A program made the position numbers and the translations under genes. Below the pieces are notes generated by a model. It saw only the letters and a list, made by a program, of their open reading frames with translations, ran no database searches and was not told where the DNA came from. From positions 1 through 64,000 of the forward strand of contig NZ_NXMA01000007.1 in the NCBI RefSeq assembly GCF_005406215.1: a stretch of 64,000 nucleotides of DNA, given 5' to 3'. Below are positions 59,638 to 64,000 of this stretch, one piece after another. Each line of letters opens with the position of its first letter. Positions within the stretch are counted from its first letter, which is position 1. Source of the stretch: Campylobacter aviculae (GTDB lineage Bacteria > Campylobacterota > Campylobacteria > Campylobacterales > Campylobacteraceae).

Positions 59638-62056
59638 AATAGAGACTGATTAAAAAACTAGGGAGTAGAAATAAACTTCCGCTCAAAAGTAAAATCATTA
59701 CAAAAACGGTTAAGACTCCAAAATAAATCGTAGGAATAAAATTACTACTCATCATAACACTAAATCCTAATACTATACTTATAGTGGTATAATAAAGTGC
59801 CGATCCTATGCTAAGATGAGAATTTATAATGGCTTCTTCTATGGTTTTGGTTTTGATTTCTTCTTTAAAGCGATAGATATAATGAATAGCATCATCAACT
59901 CCAATGCCAATAGCAATAGCAGCTATTGTAATACTCATCATATCAAGTGGAATTTGACACAATCCCATTAGTGCAAAAACGACACTTAAAGGAATAACAT
60001 TGACTAGTATGGCTATAGTAGAAAATTTCAAATCACGGAAAACAAAAATAAAAAGAATAAAAATAGCTAGTATAACAAATACAAGCGTATCAAATTGCGA
60101 AGAAAAAAGACTTTGAAGCATATTATTGTAAAGCACCATAATGCCTGTGATTTGTATTTGCACATTATCATTTTTTAAAAGTTCGTGTAAATTTTCATTA
60201 AGTTTTATCAAAAATTCATTACGTCTTAAATTCGGATCAGAATCAACAATACGCATTGTAAATCTTAATTCATTGTTTTTTATATTAACAAAAGGAGAAA
60301 TAAGATCTTGTTTGAAATTTTGAGGCAAATTTTCATTTAAAAAAGCGAGTGCAAAATCATCCAAGTCCTCCCCATTGTTGATATTTTTACCCAAAATTAA
60401 AAGACTATTTAAACTAAGAACAGATCCTACAAATTTTTGATGTTCTAAAAATTCATGAACTTTTTTAGCAAGGCGTGTTTTTTGGGAATTAAACCAGTAG
60501 GTATCTTTTTTTTCTAGATTTTCAAATTCGTCTTCAAAGCTATCTAAGGTGTTATTTGAGTCGGTATTTATTTGATTATTTTTAAAGCGTATGATTACAT
60601 CTAGAGGTAGGGTTCCGCCTAAATTTTTATCAATAACAAGCAATCCTTTTTTGATCTCACTGCCATCTCTGAAATAATTTACAAAAGAATTTTCAACCCT
60701 TAGTTTGGAAATTCCAAATAAGGATGTTAAAATTGCTACACAAGAAATTCCATAAATGATATAACGTTTTTTTGAGTCAAGACTTATTTTTGCACAAAAT
60801 TTTAAAAAATTAAATTTAAATTCTTTTTTATGGTATTGTTTTGGCTTGAGTAAAACTAGAATGCTTGCTAAAAATAAATAGCTAAAAATCAAAGCCAAAC
60901 CTATGCCTATACTCATCATAATGCCTAATTTTATAATAGGCTCTATATTGGAGAGTATAAGGGAAAAAAAGCCTATCATGGTTGTAACTATAGCGTAAAG
61001 ACTAGGCTTTGCTTTAGCTAGTAAGGTTTGAAGCACAAGGCGTTGAATTTTTGCATCAGGGTGGGTTTGAGAGATTTCTATAAAATGAGTGATTAGGTGT
61101 ATGACCACACTTAAAGTTATAATCAAAACTAGGGCAACGTAATTAGAAGAAATAACAGTGATTTGAAAATTTAAAAGAGCAAATACTCCGCTTGCCGCAC
61201 TTAAACTGATAAAACATATAAAAAGAGGTAAAAAAACAAAGCGCCAAGATCTAAAAAAATAATACAATGCAAGTCCTAGCAAAAAAATTAAAGAAATTCC
61301 ATAAATTAACAGATCAGATTTTATATAACTTATCATATCATCTGCTATCATACTAACGCCACCAAGATAAAGTTTATCGCCATTGGCTTCATATTTTTTT
61401 ACAATATTTTTTATGAAATCTAAACTTTGTTTATTGATGACTTTTTGTTTATCTTGATGTTGTTTGATGGCTAGACGAATTTGGTTTTTATTTTTTTCAT
61501 TTGTAGCATGATCTCGTTTTTCTATGAGTTGATTATAAATATCATCCGGTTTTAAATAAATGACAATTCCAGCAACTTTTCCATCTTTTGAAATAATATT
61601 ATTTTTATAAAAAGGGCTGTTTAAAATTTCATTTTTTGCTTTTGTTTGATTAATGTCTTTGCTTTGTATATTGGGTATATTTTTCAAAAGTTCTTTAAGA
61701 TCCGTGTTTTCAGAGCTTTGTAACAAAGGTGCATTGATGATGCTAAAAACACGTTCAACCAAAGGTGCATTTTCTAGATCATGATGAATTTTTTCAATTT
61801 TAGATAAATTTGTTCTTGAAAAAAGATTTCCATTTTTAGGTTCAAAGGCAAGGATTAAGAAATTATCATTTTTATAATGCTTTGAAATTTCTCTAAAGGT
61901 TTTTAGATCGACATCGTCTTCAAGCAGCAAGCTTTCAGCACTCGCATCAACACTCATTCTAAGCGTAAAAAAACTAAGAAATAGGCAAATAAAAAGTGTT
62001 CCAAAAAAAGTAATTTTTGGATGAGAAATAATAATTTTTAAAAATTTTACAAGCAT
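59588..62056 (-). CDS. RND/MMPL-family exporter (Cj1373-like)
   Basis: An 822-residue inner-membrane protein with two repeats, each one membrane helix, a ~200-residue periplasmic domain and five helices. First helix about 10-30, helix group about 250-400, second entry about 430-450, final group about 680-810. MSITIAAIAIGIGVDDAIHY (~720-739) carries the Asp residues for proton coupling. It resembles HpnN/YhdP-neighbour lipid exporters. Its operon with MlaC and MlaA homologues points to phospholipid or hydrophobic-molecule traffic between the membranes. Start overlaps the MlaC stop (TAATG). Confidence 0.85.
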   Translation of the reverse strand: MLVKFLKIIISHPKITFFGTLFICLFLSFFTLRMSVDASAESLLLEDDVDLKTFREISKHYKNDNFLILAFEPKNGNLFSRTNLSKIEKIHHDLENAPLVERVFSIINAPLLQSSENTDLKELLKNIPNIQSKDINQTKAKNEILNSPFYKNNIISKDGKVAGIVIYLKPDDIYNQLIEKRDHATNEKNKNQIRLAIKQHQDKQKVINKQSLDFIKNIVKKYEANGDKLYLGGVSMIADDMISYIKSDLLIYGISLIFLLGLALYYFFRSWRFVFLPLFICFISLSAASGVFALLNFQITVISSNYVALVLIITLSVVIHLITHFIEISQTHPDAKIQRLVLQTLLAKAKPSLYAIVTTMIGFFSLILSNIEPIIKLGIMMSIGIGLALIFSYLFLASILVLLKPKQYHKKEFKFNFLKFCAKISLDSKKRYIIYGISCVAILTSLFGISKLRVENSFVNYFRDGSEIKKGLLVIDKNLGGTLPLDVIIRFKNNQINTDSNNTLDSFEDEFENLEKKDTYWFNSQKTRLAKKVHEFLEHQKFVGSVLSLNSLLILGKNINNGEDLDDFALAFLNENLPQNFKQDLISPFVNIKNNELRFTMRIVDSDPNLRRNEFLIKLNENLHELLKNDNVQIQITGIMVLYNNMLQSLFSSQFDTLVFVILAIFILFIFVFRDLKFSTIAILVNVIPLSVVFALMGLCQIPLDMMSITIAAIAIGIGVDDAIHYIYRFKEEIKTKTIEEAIINSHLSIGSALYYTTISIVLGFSVMMSSNFIPTIYFGVLTVFVMILLLSGSLFLLPSFLISLYSKNSKISNQYIKHTNI

Positions 62057-62622
62057 TACTTAATAATAATGCCTTTAAGTTTTTGCAATAAAGCTTCAAA
62101 TCCTTGATTAGATAAAATATCTCCAAATTGAGAGCGATAAGTTTGAATTATACTCACACCTAAAATATCCACATCATAAATTAACCAATCATTATTTTTA
62201 TTGTAAAATTTAAAAATAATGTTTTTTTCTTCCCCATTGTCTATAATAGAAGTTGTAAGAAAATATCTTTTTTCATTTTTAAGCTCTCCATTTTTTACTT
62301 TTAAAATTTGATCTTTATAAAGATTGAGTTTATCGGTAAAACTTTTTTTAAGACTTAATTCAAAAGCTTTTGAAAATTGGTCCTGCTCTTGTTTGCTAAG
62401 TTTATCATAGTTTTTTGAAAGACTAAGCTTAGCCATAAGTTTATAATCAATAGTATTATCAAAAAGTTTAAAAATTTCATTTGCAACTAGAGTTTTATCT
62501 TTATGAGTTTGTAAAAGTTTTAAACTCTGATTGATGTTATCTTGCATAGTATTTGGAATATCATTTAAATTTAAGGCCCAAATATTTCCTAAAAATAATA
62601 ATACTAGAACAATTTTTTTCAT
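62056..62622 (-). CDS. mlaC: MlaC/Ttg2D-like periplasmic phospholipid-binding protein
   Basis: A 188-residue protein with signal peptide (about 1-16) and the MlaC fold. Typical elements are the helical N-terminal half, FELSLKKSF (~87-95), and the beta strands with DWLIYDVDILGVSIIQTYRSQF (~149-170, taken in two parts). It carries lipid between MlaA and the inner-membrane partner. In this operon an RND protein stands in place of the MlaFEDB complex. Confidence 0.88.
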   Translation of the reverse strand: MKKIVLVLLFLGNIWALNLNDIPNTMQDNINQSLKLLQTHKDKTLVANEIFKLFDNTIDYKLMAKLSLSKNYDKLSKQEQDQFSKAFELSLKKSFTDKLNLYKDQILKVKNGELKNEKRYFLTTSIIDNGEEKNIIFKFYNKNNDWLIYDVDILGVSIIQTYRSQFGDILSNQGFEALLQKLKGIIIK

Positions 62623-62630
62623 TTTTTTCC

Positions 62631-63326
62631 TTATTTGCTTAGTTCTTGTCTTCTTTGCTCGTAAGCATCTCTTAAGAAGGGATATAAATTCGGAGTATTA
62701 TAATAAATTTCGTCAATTTCATCAAGTCTAAGACTTAATTCATTGCCAAAACCATAAGCACTAATTACTATACTTGCCCAACTAGGATCAATATAACCTA
62801 TAGGATTTGCATACCAAATTGCAGGTAAGCTTAGAGTATCTCTTAAATTACTAGGTCCTAATACAGGCAATACTAAGTGAAATCCTCCGCCTACTCCCCA
62901 ATGTCCCAAAACAGTTCCAAGATCAGCTGGATGTTTTTTAAAACCCATTTTAGAAGCTGGATCCATTAAGCCTCCAAAACCTAAGATCGTATTTGCTATA
63001 AATCTTTTAAATTCCTCTCCTGCTTCTTCAAATTTAAATTGTAAGACATTTCCTACAAAACGCAAAGGTGAAAATAAATTATCAAAAAAATTTCTTACAC
63101 CAATACGCAAAAATTCGGGTGTGATAGCACTGTAGCCTTTAAGAATAGGACGAAAACCATAGTTGTATAAAGCCACATTGAAATCTGTCATTATATTGTT
63201 GTAAGTAGAAAGGGGATCGTTGATTTGATAATTTTGATATTCTTGCTCAAAATCGTCAAAATTTTGTTCTTTAGCAAAAGAACAAACAAGGCAAAATAAT
63301 AAAAGGGATATAAATTTTATTTTCAA
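62631..63326 (-). CDS. mlaA: MlaA/VacJ-family outer-membrane lipid asymmetry protein
   Basis: A 231-residue protein. Signal peptide at about 1-18; no convincing lipobox, unlike E. coli MlaA, so it may not be lipidated. NDPLSTYNNIMTDFN (~36-50), NFFDNLFSP (~78-86), FGGLMDPAS (~116-124) and GPSNLRDT (~157-164) are the MlaA signatures. First gene of the MlaA-MlaC-RND operon. Confidence 0.9.
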   Translation of the reverse strand: MKIKFISLLLFCLVCSFAKEQNFDDFEQEYQNYQINDPLSTYNNIMTDFNVALYNYGFRPILKGYSAITPEFLRIGVRNFFDNLFSPLRFVGNVLQFKFEEAGEEFKRFIANTILGFGGLMDPASKMGFKKHPADLGTVLGHWGVGGGFHLVLPVLGPSNLRDTLSLPAIWYANPIGYIDPSWASIVISAYGFGNELSLRLDEIDEIYYNTPNLYPFLRDAYEQRRQELSK

Positions 63327-63366
63327 GATTAAACTCCTAAGTCAGGTATTTTTACGGTTGGTAATT

Positions 63367-63810
63367 TTAATCAATTCGTATATCCCAAAAAAACTCTACC
63401 CATTCTTTAGCTTCTCTAATTTTAAAATCAGGTTCTAAAAGAGCCGTTTTTTTATAGAAAATTGTTGCAATTTTTAATTCTATATGAGGAAATTGATCTT
63501 GTAATCTTTTTTTGATCTCTGATAAACTTTCTCCACTATCTACTATATCATCAACGAGCAAAATTTTTTTATAATTTTTAAGATCAGGAATGTTAAAAAT
63601 TTCAATAGTATCAAGTTTTTTAGTATCGTCATAATGTATAGAATTGAGGCTAAAAAGTTTGCGAGTATCGAGTGCAACTGCCAAGAAGTGTCCTAAAGTC
63701 ATACCGCCTCTAGCAATAGCAATAAGTGCATCTGGGTTAAATTCTTTTTTTATTTGTGTGGCTAAAAATTTAACATCTTCTTCAAAATAATCATAAGAAT
63801 AAAAAAACAT
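63367..63810 (-). CDS. Purine phosphoribosyltransferase-like protein (Cj1370-like)
   Basis: A 147-residue PRTase. The PRPP motif is ILLVDDIVDSGESL (~82-95), and IAIARGGM (~28-35) forms the pyrophosphate loop. Closest in type to xanthine/hypoxanthine-guanine PRTases. I use the ATG at 63810, which has AAGGG; an ORF extension to 63834 has none and would overlap the permease end. Its upstream neighbour is a purine permease, so the pair should take up and salvage purines. Confidence 0.85.
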   Translation of the reverse strand: MFFYSYDYFEEDVKFLATQIKKEFNPDALIAIARGGMTLGHFLAVALDTRKLFSLNSIHYDDTKKLDTIEIFNIPDLKNYKKILLVDDIVDSGESLSEIKKRLQDQFPHIELKIATIFYKKTALLEPDFKIREAKEWVEFFWDIRID

Positions 63811-63820
63811 CAATTCCCTT

Positions 63821-64000
63821 TCATTGTAGTGCAATCAGTAAAAAATTACCTAAAGAAATCAAACTTAAAACAACAATACCTAGGTTGATTTTATCCCATT
63901 GACGTTTAAAAATTCTAATGAGCAAATAAGTAAGAAAACCAAAAGCAAAACCGGAGGTTATAGAATAGGTTAAAGGCATCATAATGATAGTAAAAAAGCT
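63821..64000 (-). CDS. Purine permease 3' end (partial; AzgA/NCS2-like)
   Basis: The last 59 codons of a gene entering from the right edge, stop at 63821-63823. The fragment is hydrophobic with a TSGFAFGFLTYLLIRIF helix and a final helix ending in Leu-Gln. Pattern and context match the C-terminus of AzgA-type guanine/hypoxanthine permeases (Cj1369-like). It lies 10 bp upstream of the PRTase gene, in one operon. Confidence 0.7.
   Translation of the reverse strand, partial: SFFTIIMMPLTYSITSGFAFGFLTYLLIRIFKRQWDKINLGIVVLSLISLGNFLLIALQ

Overview
The window is a low-GC chromosome segment from a Campylobacter of the jejuni/coli group. It carries the ABC-transporter capsule locus (kpsM-T-E-D-F ... 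kpsC-S) in the familiar context of dut, a P450, acpS, fliL, gapA-pgk-tpiA and selAB, and it has six G/C homopolymer tracts of the kind that drive phase variation in these bacteria. Several proteins (for example the dUTPase) differ from the C. jejuni versions I remember by more than strain-level variation. A sister species such as C. coli is my best guess, but the species is not proven from the sequence.

Layout. (1) 1-3243: a direct repeat of at least 428 bp (1-428 and 2816-3243, one mismatch seen) holds the end of tilS and the end of an EI24-like membrane gene. It brackets about 2.4 kb of foreign-looking DNA with a complete GH42 beta-galactosidase, its own strong Shine-Dalgarno and its own terminator. 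(2) 3.0-5.5 kb: EI24-like gene, dut, a Cj1450-like gene and a YhbP-like flavin-fold gene. (3) 5.6-10.8 kb: kpsMTEDF, the export side of the capsule. (4) 10.8-27.4 kb: the variable capsule genes. These include a ribitol-phosphate teichoic-acid-like set (two CDP-polyol phosphotransferases, TarI-like, TarJ-like, pentose-phosphate epimerase), sugar transferases, two methyltransferases, a HAD / nucleotidyltransferase-kinase / nucleotidyltransferase module, and a DltA/DltC-like aminoacyl activation pair followed by an unrecognised 507-residue protein. Five homopolymer tracts lie here. (5) 27.7-33.9 kb: kpsC, kpsS, then a membrane hydrolase-like protein, a cytochrome P450 and a small membrane protein. 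(6) 33.9-42.9 kb: acpS-fliL, phosphosugar mutase, DUF1090 protein, nadD-rsfS, gapA-pgk-tpiA-fabI and hydA2. (7) 43.0-49.5 kb: a catabolic operon on the minus strand (ridA, DcuC-like transporter, MetC-like PLP enzyme, fumarase/adenylosuccinate-lyase-type enzyme, MmgE/PrpD) divergent from a YheO-type regulator. The transporter is phase-OFF by one base at a C9 tract and the lyase is frameshifted. (8) 49.7-64 kb: DUF2325 gene, fldA, polyferredoxin, selAB, a DsbC-like protein, a TraT-like lipoprotein, an MFS transporter, rdgB, an Mla-type lipid transport set and purine salvage genes.

How it fits together. KpsC/KpsS build the Kdo linker on phospholipid. The variable genes build a polymer that I infer contains polyol phosphate. 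KpsMT with KpsE/KpsD export it, and KpsF supplies the Kdo precursor. Homopolymer tracts can switch the C-methylation, the O-transfer and possibly the aminoacyl decoration, one of them plausibly at the promoter. Compared with the gene order I remember for C. jejuni NCTC 11168, feoAB and katA are absent from their usual places and the polyferredoxin-selAB block is inverted. These comparisons are from memory and need an alignment.
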